Origin: Abelmoschus esculentus
Lineage: Eukaryota > Streptophyta > Magnoliopsida > Malvales > Malvaceae
Length of the DNA: 64,000 bases
Direction of reading: 5' to 3'
Assembly: GCA_035048815.1 (NCBI GenBank)
Contig: JAUCBN010000043.1
Location: forward strand, 9,799,001-9,863,000
In this document: one piece after another, positions 36,530 through 49,745 of the stretch
Layout of the letters: the number at the start of each line of letters is the position of its first letter
How positions within the stretch are numbered: the stretch's first letter is position 1
Program-made: the position numbers and the translations under genes
Notes under the pieces: model-generated
Databases searched by the model: none
Told to the model about the DNA's origin: nothing
Seen by the model: only the letters and a program-made list of their open reading frames with translations

Positions 36530-37740
36530 ATCATATTCGATCGTTCTTTAGGGTTCATAGCGTACATGCCCAAAGGGGCTTTCTAGTGAACCCGTTCGAA
36601 TTTTATTCGAGGAAAGAGCTCAAAATTTTAGTTTAAGATGTACAATTAGGTTCAAAAGCCCATAATTTACTTTTTTTACACAAAAAAATTGATTTAATAT
36701 CATTTTCGATTGTTTTTTAAGGTCTAGAGCGTGCATGTCTAAATGGGCTCTCTAGTGAACCCTTTCGAATTTTAACCGAGTAAAAAGATCAAAATTTTAG
36801 TTTAAGATGTATAATTTGGATCAAAAGCCCATAATCAACTTTTTGTACCCAAAAAATTTGATTTAATTACATTTTCGATCATTTTTTAGGGTTCGGAGCG
36901 TGCATGCCTAAATGGGCTTTCTAGTGAACCCTTTCCAATTTTAACCGAGTAAAAAGCTCAAAATTTTAGTTTAATCTGTCTAATTAGGTTCAAAATCGCG
37001 TAATTAAATTTTTATACCCAAAAAATTTGATTTAATATTATTTTCGATCGATCTTTTGGGTTTATAGCTTGCATCCCTAAATGGGCTTTCTAGTGAACCC
37101 GTTCGAATTTTATTCGAGTAAAAAGCTCAAAATTTTAGTTTAAGCTGTACAATTACGTTCAAAAGCAATTAAAGCAAAAAAATTAATTTAATATCATTTT
37201 CGATCGTTCTTTATGGTTCAAAGCGTTCATGTCTAAATGGGGGTTCTAGTGAACCCGTTCGAATTTTAACCGAGTAAAACGTTCAAAATTTGAGTTTAAG
37301 CTACAGAATTAGGTTCAAAAGCCCCTAATTAACTTTTTGTACCCAAAAAATTTGATTTAATATCATTTTCGATCGTTTTTTAGGGTTTAGAGAGTGCATG
37401 TCTAAATGGGCTTTCTAGTGAACCCATTCGAATTTTAACCGAATAAAAAGTTCAAAATTTTATTTTAAGCTGTATAGTTAGGTTCAAAATCCCATAATTA
37501 ATTTTTTATACCCAAAAAAATTTGATTTAATATCATTTTCGATCGTTTTTTGGGGTTTAGAGCATGCATGTCTAAATGGGCTTTCTAGTGAACCCGTTCA
37601 AATTTTAACCGTTTAAAAAGTTCAAAATTTGAGTTTAAGATGTATAATAAGGTTCAAAATCCCATAATAAACTTTTTGTACCCAAAAAATTTGATTTAAT
37701 ATCATTTTTGATCATTTTTTAGGGTTCAGTGCGTGCATAT
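36530..37740 (-). repeat. Intra-array segmental duplication, copy 1
   Basis: This stretch of about seven units shares rare variants with 41310-42320, including TTTGGATCAAAAGCCCATAA, CTTTCCAATTTTAA, AAAATCGCGTAATT and CTGTATAGTTAGG. Offsets are about 4,781 bp in the left part and 4,625 bp in the right, so copy 2 lacks roughly one unit. Confidence 0.75.
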
Positions 37741-38408
37741 CTAAATGGTCTTTCTAGTGATCCCGATCGAATTTTAACCAAATTAAAAGTTCAAAATTTT
37801 AGTTTAAGCTATATAATTAGGTTCTAAAGCTCATAATTAAATTTTTATACCCAAAAAATTTGATTAAATATCATTTTCGATCGTTTTTCAGGGTATAGAG
37901 CGTGCATATCTAAATGGGCTTTTTAGTGATTCCGTTCGAATTTTAACCGAGTAAAAAGTTCAAAATTTGAGTTTAAGCTACATAATTAGGTTCAAAAGCC
38001 CATAATTAACTTTTTGTACCCAAAAAATTTGATTTATTATCATTTTCGATCGTTCTTTAGGGTTTAGAGCGTGCATGTCTAAATGAGCATTCTAGTGAAC
38101 CCGTTCGAATTTTAACCGAATAAAAAAATCAAAATTTAAGTTTAAGCTATATAATTAGATTCAAAAGCCCATAATTAACTTTTGGTAACCAAAAAATTTG
38201 ATTTAATATCATTTTCGATCGTTTTTTAGGGTTTAGAGCGTGCGTCTAACTAGGCTTTTTAGTGAACCCGTTCGAATTTTAACCGAATAAAAAGTTCAGA
38301 ATTTTAGTTTAAGGTGTATAATTAGGTTCAAAAGCCCGTAATTAACTTTTTTTAGGGTTCAAAGCGTGCATGTCTAAATGGGCTTTCTAGTGAACCCGTT
38401 CGAATTTT

Positions 38409-39420
38409 AACCTAGTAAAATGTTCAAAATTTTAGGTTAAACAGTATAATTAGGTTCAAAAGCCCATAATTAACATTTTCTACCGAAAAAATTTAATTTA
38501 ATATTATTTTCGATCATTTTTTAGGGTTTAGAGCGTGCATGCCTAAATGGGCTTTCTAGTGAACCCGTTCGAATTTTATTCGAGTAAAAAGATCAAAATT
38601 TTAGTTTAAGTTGTACAATTAGGTTCAAAAGCCCATAATTAACTTTTTGTACTCAAAAAATTTAATTCAATATCATTTTCGATCGTTCTTTAGGGTTCAG
38701 AGCGTGCATGACTAAATGGGCTTTCTAGTGAATCCTTTTGAATTTTAACCGAGTAAAACGTTCAAAATTTGAGTTTAAGCTACATAATTAGGTTCAAAAG
38801 CCCATAATTAACTTTTTGTACCCAAAAAATTTGATTTAATATCATTTTCAATCGTTCTTTAGGTTTTAGAGCGTGCGTGTCTAAATGGGCATTCTAGTGA
38901 ACCCGTTCGAATTTTAACCTAGTAAAATGTTCAAAATTTCAGGTTAAACAGTATAATAAGGTTCAAAAGCCCATAATTAACATTTTGTACCGAAAAAATT
39001 TGATTTAATACTATTTTCGATCATTTTTTAGGGTTTAGAGCGTGCATGCCTAAATGGGCTTTCTAGTGAACCAGTTCGAATTTTATTCGAGTAAAAAGAT
39101 CAAAATTTTGGTTTAAGTTGTACAATTAGGTTCAAAAGCCCATAATTAACTTTTTGTACTCAAAAAATTTGATTTAATATCATTTTCGATCGTTCTTTAG
39201 GGTTCAGAGCGTGCATGACTAAATGGGCTTTCTAGTGAATTTTAACCGAGTAAAAAGTTCAAAATTTGAGTTTAAGCTACATAATTAGGTTCAAAAGCCC
39301 ATAATTAACTTTTTGTACCCAAAAAATTTGATTTAATATCATTTTCAATCGTTCTTTAGGGTTTAGAGCGTGCATGTCTAAATGGGCATTCTAGTGAACC
39401 CGTTCGAATTTTAACCGAAT
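38409..39420 (-). repeat. Three-unit higher-order repeat, two copies
   Basis: The rare variant AACCTAGTAAAATG recurs with a 507-bp offset (38409 and 38916). It is followed in both copies by the same order of variants, including AACATTTT, TTTTATTCGAG and GTGCATGACTAAATGG. The offset equals three 169-bp units. Confidence 0.75.
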
Positions 39421-41309
39421 AAAAAGTTCAAAATTTTAGTTTAAGTTCTATAATTAGGTTTAAAAGACCATAATTAAATTTTTATACCCAAAAATTTTTA
39501 TTAAATAACATTTTGAATCGTTTTTTAGGGTTTAGAGCGTGCATGTCTAAATGGGCATTCTAGTGAACCCTTCGAATTTTAACCGAATAAAAAGTTCAAA
39601 ATTGTAGTTTAAGCTGTACAATTAGGTTCAAAAGCCCATAATTAACTTTTTGTACAGAAAAAATTTGATTTAATATCATTTTCGATCGTTCTTTAGGGTT
39701 CAGAGCGTGCATGCCTAATTGAGCTTTCTAGTGAACCCGTTCGAATTTTATTAGAGTAAAGAGCTCAAAATTTTAGTTTAAGATGTACAATTAGGTTCAA
39801 AAGCCCATAATCAACTTTTTGTACACAAAAAATTGATTTATTATCATTTTCTATCGTTCTTTAGGGTTCACAGCGTACATGCCTAAATGGGCTTTCTAGT
39901 GAACCCGTTCGCATTTTATTCAAGTAAAAAGCTCAAAATTTTAGTTTAGGATGTACAATTATGTTCAAAAGCCCATAATTAACTTTTTGTACCCAAAAAA
40001 TTAGATTTAATATCATTTTGGATCGTTCTTTAGGGTTCAGAGCGTGCATGTCTAAATGGGCTATCTAGTGAACCCTTTCAAATTTTAACAGAGAAAAACC
40101 TCAAAATTATAGTTTAAGCTATATAATTAGGTTCAAAAGCCCATAATTAACTTTTGTACCAAAAAAATTTGATTAAATATCATTTTCGATCGTTCTTTAG
40201 GGTTTAGAGCATGCATGCCTAAATGAGCTTTCTAGTGAACCCGTTCGAATTTTATTCGAGTAAATAGACCAAAATTTTAGTTTAAGCTGTACAATTAGGT
40301 TCAAAAGCCCATAATTAACTTTTTGTACTCAAAAAATTTGATTTAGTATCATTTTCGATCGTTCTTTAGGGTTCAGAGCGTGCATGACTAAATGGGCTTT
40401 CAAGTGAACCCTTTCAAATTTTAACCAAGTAAAAAGTTCAAAGTTTGAATTTAAGCTACATAATTAGGTTCAAAAGCCCATAATTAACTTTTTGTACCCA
40501 AAAAATTTGATTTAATATCATTTTTGATAGTTTTTTAGGGTTTAGAGCGTGCTTGTCTAAATGGGCATTCTAGTGAACCCGTTCGAATTTTAACCGAATA
40601 AAAAGTTCAAAATTTTAGTTTAAGCTGTATAATTAGGTTCAAAAGCCCATAATTAAATTTTTATACCCAAAAAATTTGATTTAATATCATTTTTTATTGT
40701 TTTTTAGGGTTTAGAGCGTGCATTCCTAAATTTTAGTTTAGGCTGTACAATTAGGTTCAAAAGCCCATAATTAACTTTTTGTAAACAAAAAATTTGACTT
40801 AATATCATTTTCGATCGTTCTTTCGGGTTCAGAGTGTGCATGTCTAAATGGGCTTTCTATTGAACCCTTTCAAATTTTAACAGAGTAAAAAGCTCAAAAT
40901 TATAGTTTAAGCTATATAATTAGGTTCAAAAGCCCATAATTAACTTTTTGTACCCAAAAAATTTGATTTAATATAATTTTCGATCATTCTTTAGGGCTCA
41001 CAGCGTGCATGCCTAAATGGGCTTTCTAGTGAACCCGTTCGAATTTTATTCGAGCAAAAAGCTCAAAATTTTAGTTTAGTCTATACAATTAGGTTAGAAA
41101 GCCTAAAATTAACTTTTTGTACACAAAAAATTTGATTTCATATCATTTTCGATCGTTCTTTTGGGTTTAGAGCGTGCTTGTCTAAATGAGCTTTCTAGTG
41201 AACCCTTTCAAATTTTAACAGAGTAAAAAGCTCAAAATTATAGTTTAAGCTATATAATTAGGTTCCAAAGCCTATAATTAAGTTTTTGTACCAAAAAAAA
41301 TTGTTTTAA

Positions 41310-42320
41310 TATCATATTCGATCGTTCTTTAGGGTTCATAGCATACATGCCTAAAGGGGCTTTCTAGTGAACCCGTTCGAATTTTATTCGAGTAAAGAGC
41401 TCAAATTTTTAGTTTAAGATGTACAATTAGGTTCAAAAGCCCATAATTTACTTTTTTTACACAAAAAAATTGATTTAATATCATTTTCGATCGTTTTTTA
41501 GGGTTTAGATCGTGCATGTCTAAATGAGCTTTCTAGTGAACCCTTTCGAATTTTAACCGAGTAAAAAGATCAAAATTTTAGTTTAAGATGTATAATTTGG
41601 ATCAAAAGCCCATAATCAACTTTTTGTACCCAAAAAATTTTATTTAATTTCATTTTCGATCATTTTTTAGGGTTCGGAGCGTGCATGCCTAAATGGGCTT
41701 TCTAGTGAACCCTTTCCAATTTTAATCGAGTAAAAAGCTCAAAATTTTAGTTTAATCTGTCTAATTATGTTCAAAATCGCGTAATTAAATTTTTATACGC
41801 AAAAAATTTGATTTAAGATTATTTTCGATCGTTCTTTTGGGTTTAGAGCGTGCATGCCTAAATGGGGGTTCTAGAGAACCCGTTCGAATTTTAACCGAGT
41901 AAAACGTTCAAAATTTGAGTTTAAACTACATAATTAGGTTCAAAAGCCCATAATTAACTTTTTGTACCCAAAAAATTTGATTTAATATCATTTTCGATCG
42001 TTTTTTAGGGTTTAGAGCGTGCATGTCTAAATGGGCTTTCTAGTGAACCCATTCGAATTTTAACCGAATAAAAAGTTCAAAATTTTATTTTAAGCTGTAT
42101 AGTTAGGTTCAAAATCCCATAATTAATTTTTTATACCCAAAAAAATTTGATTTAATATCATTTTCGATCGTTTTTTGGGGTTTAGAGCATGCATGTCTAA
42201 ATGGGCTTTCTAGTGAACCCGTTCAAATTTTAACCGTGTAAAAAGTTCAAAATTTGAGTTTAAGATGTATAATAAGGTTCAATATCCCATAATAAACTTT
42301 TTGTACCCAAAAAATTTGAT
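41310..42320 (-). repeat. Intra-array segmental duplication, copy 2
   Basis: Counterpart of 36530-37740, shorter by about one unit. It has the same rare variants in the same order. Confidence 0.75.
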
Positions 42321-42660
42321 TTAATATCATTTTGGATCGTTCTTTAGGGTTCAGAGCGTGCATGCCTAAATGGGCTTTCTGGTGAACCCGTTCGAATTTT
42401 ATTCGAGCAAAAAGCGCAAAATTTTAGTTTAAGCTTTAATTTATGGTCAAAAGCCCATAATTAACTTTTTTTTACACAAAACATTTGATTTAATATCATT
42501 TTCTATCGTTTGAGTTTAAATGGGCTTTCTGGTGAACCCTTTCGAATTTTAACCGAGTAAAAAGTTCAAAATTTGAGTTTAAGCTATATAATTAGGTTCA
42601 AAAGCCCATAATTAAATTTTTGTACACAAAAAATTTGATTTAATATCATTTCCGTTCCTT

Positions 42661-43335
42661 TTTTAGGGTTAAGAGCGTGCATGTCTAAATGGGTTTTCTA
42701 GTGAACCCGTTCGAATTTTAACCGAGTAAAAAGTTCTAAATTTGATTTCACGTTATATAATTAGGTTCAAAACCCATAATTACATTTTTATACCCAAAAA
42801 ATTTGATTTAATTTCTTTTTCGATCGTTCTTTAGGGTTAAGAGCGTGCATGCCTAAATGGGCTTTCTAGTGAACCCGATCGAATTTTAACCAAATTAAAA
42901 GTTCAAAATTTTAGTTTAAGTTATATAATTAGGTTCTAAAGCCCATAATTAAATTTTTATACCCAAAAAATTTGATTAAATATCATTTTCGATCGTTTTT
43001 TAGGGTTAAGAGCGTGCATGTCTAAATGGGTTTTCTAGTGAACCCGTTCGAATTTTAACCGAGTAAAAAGTTCTAAATTTGATTTCACGTTATATAATTA
43101 GGTTCAAAACCCATAATTACATTTTTATACCCAAAAAATTTGATTTAATTTCTTTTTCGATCGTTCTTTAGGGTTAAGAGCGTGCATGCCTAAATGGGCT
43201 TTCTAGTGAACCCGATCGAATTTTAACCAAATTAAAAGTTCAAAATTTTAGTTTAAGTTATATAATTAGGTTCTAAAGCCCATAATTAAATTTTTATACC
43301 CAAAAAATTTGATTAAATATCATTTTCGATCGTTT
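42661..43335 (-). repeat. Two-unit higher-order repeat, two near-identical copies
   Basis: A dimer with distinctive variants (GGGTTAAGAGCG, AAATTTGATTTCACGTTATA, AACCAAATTAAAAG) starts at 42666 and again at 43003, a 337-bp offset. The copies look almost identical, suggesting recent duplication. Confidence 0.85.
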
Positions 43336-46300
43336 TTTAGGGTGTAGAGCGTGCATCTCTAAATGGGCTTTCTAGTGAACCCGTTCGAATTTTAACCGAG
43401 TAAAATGTTCAAAATTATAGTTTAATATGTATAATAAGGTTCAAAATCCCATAATAAGTTTTTTTAACAAAAAAAATTGATTTAATATCATTTTCGATCA
43501 TTTTTAGGGTTCAGATCATGCATGTCTAAATGGGCTTTTTAGTGAACCCGTTTAAATTTTAATCGAATTAAAAGTTCAAAATTTTAGTTTAAGTTGAATA
43601 ATTAGGTTCAAAAGCCCATAATTAACTTATTGTACCCAAAAAAATTGATTTAATATCATTTTCGATCATTTTTTAGAGTTTGGAGCGTGCATGTCTAAAT
43701 GTGCTTTCTATTGAAACCGTTCGACTTTTAACCGAGTAAAAAGTTCAAAATTTTAGTTTAAGCTGTATAATTAGGTTCAAAAGCCCCTAATTAAATTTTT
43801 ATACCCAAAAAATTTAATTTAATCATCTTCGATCGTTTTTAGGGTTTAGAGCGTGCATGTCTAAATGGGCTTTCTAGTGAACCCTTTCAAATTTTAATAG
43901 TGTAAAAAGCTCAAAATTATAGTTTAAGCTATATAATTAGGTTCAAAAGCCCATAATTAACTTTTTGTACCCAAAAAATTTGATTTAATATCATTTTCGA
44001 TCATTTTTAAGTGATTAGAGCGTGCATGTCTAAATGGGCTTTCTAGTGAACCCGTTCGAATTTTAACCGAATAAAAAGTTCAAAATTTTAGTTTAAGCTG
44101 CATAATGAGGTTCAAACGCCCATAATTAAATTTTTATACCCAAAAAATTTGATTTAATATCATTTTCGATCGTTTTTTAGGGTATAGAGCGTGCATCTCT
44201 AAATGGGCTTTTTTAGTGAACCCGTTCAAATTTTAACCGAGTAAAAAGTTCAAATTTTAGTTTAAGCTGTATAATAAGGTTCAAAAGCCCATAATTAACT
44301 TTTTGTACCCAAAAATTTTGATTTATTATCATTTTAGATCATTTTTTAGGGTTCAGAGCGTGCATGTCTATATGGGCTTTCTAGTGAACCCTTTCGAATT
44401 TTAACTGAGTAAATAGTTCAAAATTTGAGTTTAATCTATATAATTAGGTTCAAAAGCCCATAATTAACTTTTTGTACACAAAAAAATTTGAATTAAAATA
44501 ATTTTCGATCGTTTTTTTAGGGTTTAGATCGTGCATGTCTAACTAGGCTTTCTAGTGAACCTGTTCGAATTTTAACCCAATAAAATGTTCAAAATTTTAG
44601 TTTAAGATGTATAATTAGGTTCAAAAGCCCATAATTAAATTTTTATACCCAAAAAAATTGATTTAATATCATTTTCGATCGTTTTTAGGGTTTAGAGCGT
44701 GCATGTCTAAATGGGCTTTCTATTGAACCCTTTCAAATTTTAACAGTGTAAAAAGCTCAAAATTATAGTTTAAGCTATATAATTAGGTTCAAAAGCCCAT
44801 AATTAACTTTTTATTCCCAAAAAAATTAGATTTAATATATTTTTCGATCGTTCTTTAGGGTTCAGCTAGTGCATGTCTAAGTGGGCTTTCTAGTAATACC
44901 TTTCAAATTTTAACAGAGTAAAAAGCTCAAAACTATAGTTTAAGCTTTATAATTAGGTTCAAAAGCCCATAATTAACTTTTTATACTCAAAAAATTTGAT
45001 TTAATATCATTTTCGATCGTTTTTTAGGGTTTAGAGCGTGCATGTCTAAATGGGTTTCTAGTGAACCCGTTCGAATTTTAACCGAATAAAAATTTCAAAA
45101 TTTTAATTTAAGCTGTATAATTAGGTTCAAAAGCCCATAATTAAATTTTTACACCCAAAAAATTTGATTTAATATCATTTTCGATTTTTTGAGGTTTAGA
45201 ACGTGCATGTCTAAAAGGGCTTTCTAGTGAAACCGTTCGAATTTTAACCGAGTAAAAAGTTCAAAATTTTAGTTTAATATGTATAATAAGGTTCAAAATC
45301 CCATAATAAACTTTTTTTAACTAAAAAATTTGATTTAATATCATTTTCGATCATTTTTAGGGTTCAGAGCATGCCTGTCTAAATGGGCTTTCTAGTGAAC
45401 CCGTTTGAATTTTAACCGAATTAAAAGTTCCAAATTTTATTTTAAGCTGTATAATTAGGTTCAAAAGCCCATAATTATCTTTTCGTACACAAAAAATTTG
45501 AATTAATATCTTTTTCGATCGTTCCTTACGGTTTAGAGCGTGCATGTCTATATGGGCTTTCTAGTGAACCCTTTCGAATTTTAACCGTGTAAAAAGTTCA
45601 AAATTTGAGTTTAATCTATATAATTAGGTTCAAAAGCCCATAATTAACTTTTGTACACAAAAAAATTGAATTAATACCATTTTCGATCATATTTTTAGGG
45701 TTTAGAGCGTGCATGTCTAACTAGGCTTTCTAGTGAACCCGTTCGAATTTTAACCGAATAAAATGTTCAAAATTTTAGTTTAAGCTGTATAATTAGGTAT
45801 AAATCCAATAATTAAATTTTTATACCCCAAAAAAATTGATTTAATATCATTTTCGATCGTTTTTAGGGTTCAGAGCGTGCATGTCTAAATGGGCTTTTTA
45901 GTGAACCCTTTCAAATTTTAACAGTGTAAAAAGCTCAAAATTATAGTTTAAGCTATATAATTAGGTTCAAAAGCCCATATTTAACTTTTTGTACCGAAAA
46001 AATTTGATTTAATATCCATTTTCGATCATTTTTAGGGTTCAGAGCGTGCATGTCTAAATGGGCTTTCTAGTGAACCCTTTCAAATTTTAACAGTATAAAA
46101 AGCTCAAAGTTATAGTTTTAGCTATATAATTAGGTTCAAACGCCCATAATTAACTTTTTGTACCCCAAAAAATTTGATTTAATATCATTTTCGATCGTTT
46201 TTTAGGGTTCAGAGCGTGCATGTCTAAATGGGCTTTCTAGTGAACCCATTTGAATTTTAACAGAATAAAAAGTTCAAAATTTTAGTTTAAGCTGCATAAT

Positions 46301-48240
46301 TAGGTTCAAAAGTCCATAATTAAATTTTTATACCCAAAAAATTTGATTTAATATCATTTTCGATCGTTGTTTGAGGTTTTGAGCGTGCATGTCTAAATGG
46401 GCTTTCTAGTGTACCCGTTCGAATTTTAACCGAGTAAAAGTTCAAAATATTAGTTTAATATGTATAATAAGGTTTAAAATCCCATAATAAACTTTTTGTA
46501 ACCAAAAAATTTGATTTAATATCATTTTCGTTCATTTTTAGCGTTTAGAGCATGCATGTCTAAATGGGCTTTCTAGTGAACCCTTTCGAATTTTAACCTT
46601 GTAAAAAGCTCAAAATTTTAGTTTAATCTATATAATTAGGTTCAAAAGCCCATGATTAACTTTTTTACGCAAAAAATTTGATTTAATTTCATTTTCGATC
46701 GTTTTTTAGGGTTTAGAGCGTGCATATCTAAGTTGTCTTTCTAGTGAACCCTTTCGAATTTTAAAAGAGTAAAAATTTCAAAATTTGAGTTTAAGCTATA
46801 TAGTTAGGTTCAAAATCCCATAATTAACTTTTTGTACCCAAAAAATTTGATTTAATATCATTTTCGATCGTTTTTAGGGTTTAGAGCGTGCATGTCTAAC
46901 TAGGCTTTCTAGTGAACCCGTTCTAATTTTAACCGAGTAAAAAGTTCAAAATTTTAGTTTAAGTAGTATAATAAGGTTCAGAAGCCCATAATTAACTTTT
47001 TGTACCCAAAATTTCCATTTAATATCATTTTCGATCATTTTCTATGGTTCAGAGCGTGCATGCCTAAATGGGCTTTCTAGTGAACCCTTTCGAATTTTAA
47101 TCGAGTAAAAAGTTCAAAATTTGAGTTTAATCTATATAATTAGGTTCAAAAGCCCATAATTAACTTTTTGTACCCAAAAAATTTGATTTAATATCATTTT
47201 CGATTGTTGTTTTAGGGTTTAGAGCGTGCATGTCTAACTAGGCTTTCTAGTGAACACGGTCGAATTTTAACCGAATAAAAAGTTCAAAATTATAGTTTAA
47301 GCTGTATAATTAGGTTCAAAAGCCCATAATTAAATTTTTATACCCAAAAAATTTGATTAAATATAATTTTCGATTGTTTTTTTGGGTTCATAACGTGCAT
47401 GTCTATATGTGCTTTCTAGTGAACCCTTTGAATTTTAACCGAGTAAAAAGTTCAAAATTTTAGATTAAGATGTATAATTAGGTTCAAAAGCCCATAATTA
47501 ACTTTTTGTACACAAAAAATTTGAATTAATATCATTTTCGATCGTTCTTTAGGGTTCCGAGGGTGCATGTCTTCATGGGCTTTCTAGTGAACCCTTTCGA
47601 ATTTTAACCGATTAAAAAGTTCAAAATTTCATTTTAATCTATATAATTAGGTTCAAAAGCCCATAATTAACTTTTTGGACACAAAAAATTTGAATTAATA
47701 TCATTTTCGATCGTTCTTTAGGGTTTAGAGCGTGCATGTCTAACTAAGTTTTCTAGTGAACCCATTCGAATTTTAACCGAATAAAAAGTTTAAAATTTTA
47801 GTTTAAGCTGTATAATTAGGTTCAAAAGCCCGTAATTAAATTTTTATACCCAAAAAATTTGATTTAATATCATTTTCGATCGTTTTTAGGGTTTAGAGCG
47901 TGCATGTCTAAATGGGCTTTCTAGTGAACCCGTTCGAATTTTAACCGAGTAAAAAGTTCAAAATTTTAGTTTAAGCAGTATAATAAGGTTCAGAAGCCCA
48001 TAATTAACTTTTTGTACCCAAAAATTTCATTTAATATCATTTTCGATCATTTTTTATGGTTTAGAGCGTGCATGCCTAAATGGGCTTTCTAGTGAACCCT
48101 TTCGAATTTTAACCGAGTAAAATGTTCAAAATTTTAGTTTAAGCTGTATAATTAGGTTCAAAAGCCCATAATTAAATTTTTATACCCAAAAAATTGATTT
48201 AATATCATTTTTGATCGTTTTTTAGTGTTTAGAGCGTGCA

Positions 48241-49060
48241 TGTCTAAATGGGCTTTCTAGTGAACCCTTTCAAATTTTAACAGAGTAAAAAGTTCAAAAT
48301 TTGAGTTTAATCTATATAATTAGGTCCAAAATCCCAGAATTAACTTTTTATATCCAAAAAATTTGATTTAATATCATTTTCGATCGTTTTTTAGAGTTTA
48401 GAGCGTGCATGTCTAAATGTGCTTTCTATTGAAACCGTTCGAATTTTAACCGAGTAAAAAGTTCAAAATTTTAGTTTAAGCTGTATAATAAGGTTGAAAA
48501 GCCCATAATTAACTTTTTTGTACCCATAAAATTTGATTTAATACCATTTTCGATCATTTTTTAGGGTTCAGAGCGTACATGTCTAAATGGGTTTTCTAGT
48601 GAACCCGTTCGAATTTTAAACGAGTAAAAAGTTCAAAATTTTATACTAATATGTATAATTAGGTTCAAAATCCCATAATTAACTTTTTGTACACAAAAAA
48701 TTGAATTAATATTATTTTCAATCGTTCTTTAGGGTTCAGAGCGTAATGTCTATATGGGTTTCTAGTGAACCATTTCGAATTTTAACCGAGTAAAAAGTTC
48801 AAATTTGTGTTTAATCTATAAATTTGAATTAATATCATTTTCGATCTTTTTTAGGGTTTAGAGCATGCATGTCTAACTAGGCTTTCTAGTGAACACGTTA
48901 GAATTTTAACCGAATAAAAAGTTTAAAATTTTAGTTTAAGCTGTATAATTAGGTTCGAAAGCCCATAATTAAATTTTTATACCCAAAAAATTTGATTTAA
49001 TATCATTTTCAATCGTTTTTAGGGTTTAGAGCGTGCATGTCTAAATATGCTTTCTAGTGA
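48241..49060 (-). repeat. Long-range duplicated block, copy A
   Basis: About 820 bp carrying rare variants and a shortened unit (TTTAATCTATAAATTTG). It recurs at 58083-58905 (copy C), and its core recurs at 49211-49745 (copy B). It differs from B and C in the core, for example by a two-base loss in GAGCGTAATGTC. Confidence 0.85.
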
Positions 49061-49210
49061 ACCCGTTCGAATTTTAACCGAGTAAAAAGTTCAAAATTTT
49101 ATTTTAAGCTGTATAATTAGGTTCAAAAGCCCATAATTAAATTTTCATACCCCAAAAATTTGATTTAATATCATTTTCGATCGTTTTTAGGGTTTAGAGC
49201 GTGCATGTCT

Positions 49211-49745
49211 AAATGTGCTTTCTATTGAAACCGTTCAAATTTTAACCGAGTAAAAAGTTCAAAATTTTAGTTTAAGCTGTATAATAAGGTTGAAAAGCCC
49301 ATAACTAACTTTTTTGTACCCATAAAATTTGATTTAATACCATTTTCGATCATTTTTTAGGGTTCAGAGCGTGCATGTCTAAATGGGTTTTCTAGTGAAC
49401 CCGTTCGAATTTTAAACGAGTAAAAAGTTCAAAATTTTATACTAATATGTATAATTAGGTTCAAAATCCCATAATTAACTTTTTGTACACAAAAAATTGA
49501 ATTAATATTATTTTCAATCGTTCTTTAGGGTTCAGAGCGTGCATGTCTATATGGGTTTCTAGTGAACCATTTCGAATTTTAACCGAGTAAAAAGTTCAAA
49601 TTTGTGTTTAATCTATAAATTTGAATTAATATCATTTTCGATCTTTTTTAGGGTTTAGAGCATGCATGTCTAACTAGGCTTTCTAGTGAACACGTTAGAA
49701 TTTTAACCGAATAAAAAGTTCAAAATTTTAGTTTAAGCTGTATAA
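49211..49745 (-). repeat. Long-range duplicated block, copy B (core only)
   Basis: It shares AAATGTGCTTTCTATTGAAA through the same shortened unit with copies A and C, 796 bp after copy A. Its flanks differ from both. Core variants such as CCCATAACTAAC are shared with C, not A. Confidence 0.85.

Noticed and set aside
36210..36573. Minus-strand ORFs of 62-64 codons beginning near M(H/Y)A(L/M)NPK, also at 45357-45545, and similar plus-strand frames at 9854-10084, 12322-12510 and 13432-13614
   Set aside because: They are translated satellite units. The unit length is not a multiple of three, frames end within about one unit, and no protein domain is present.
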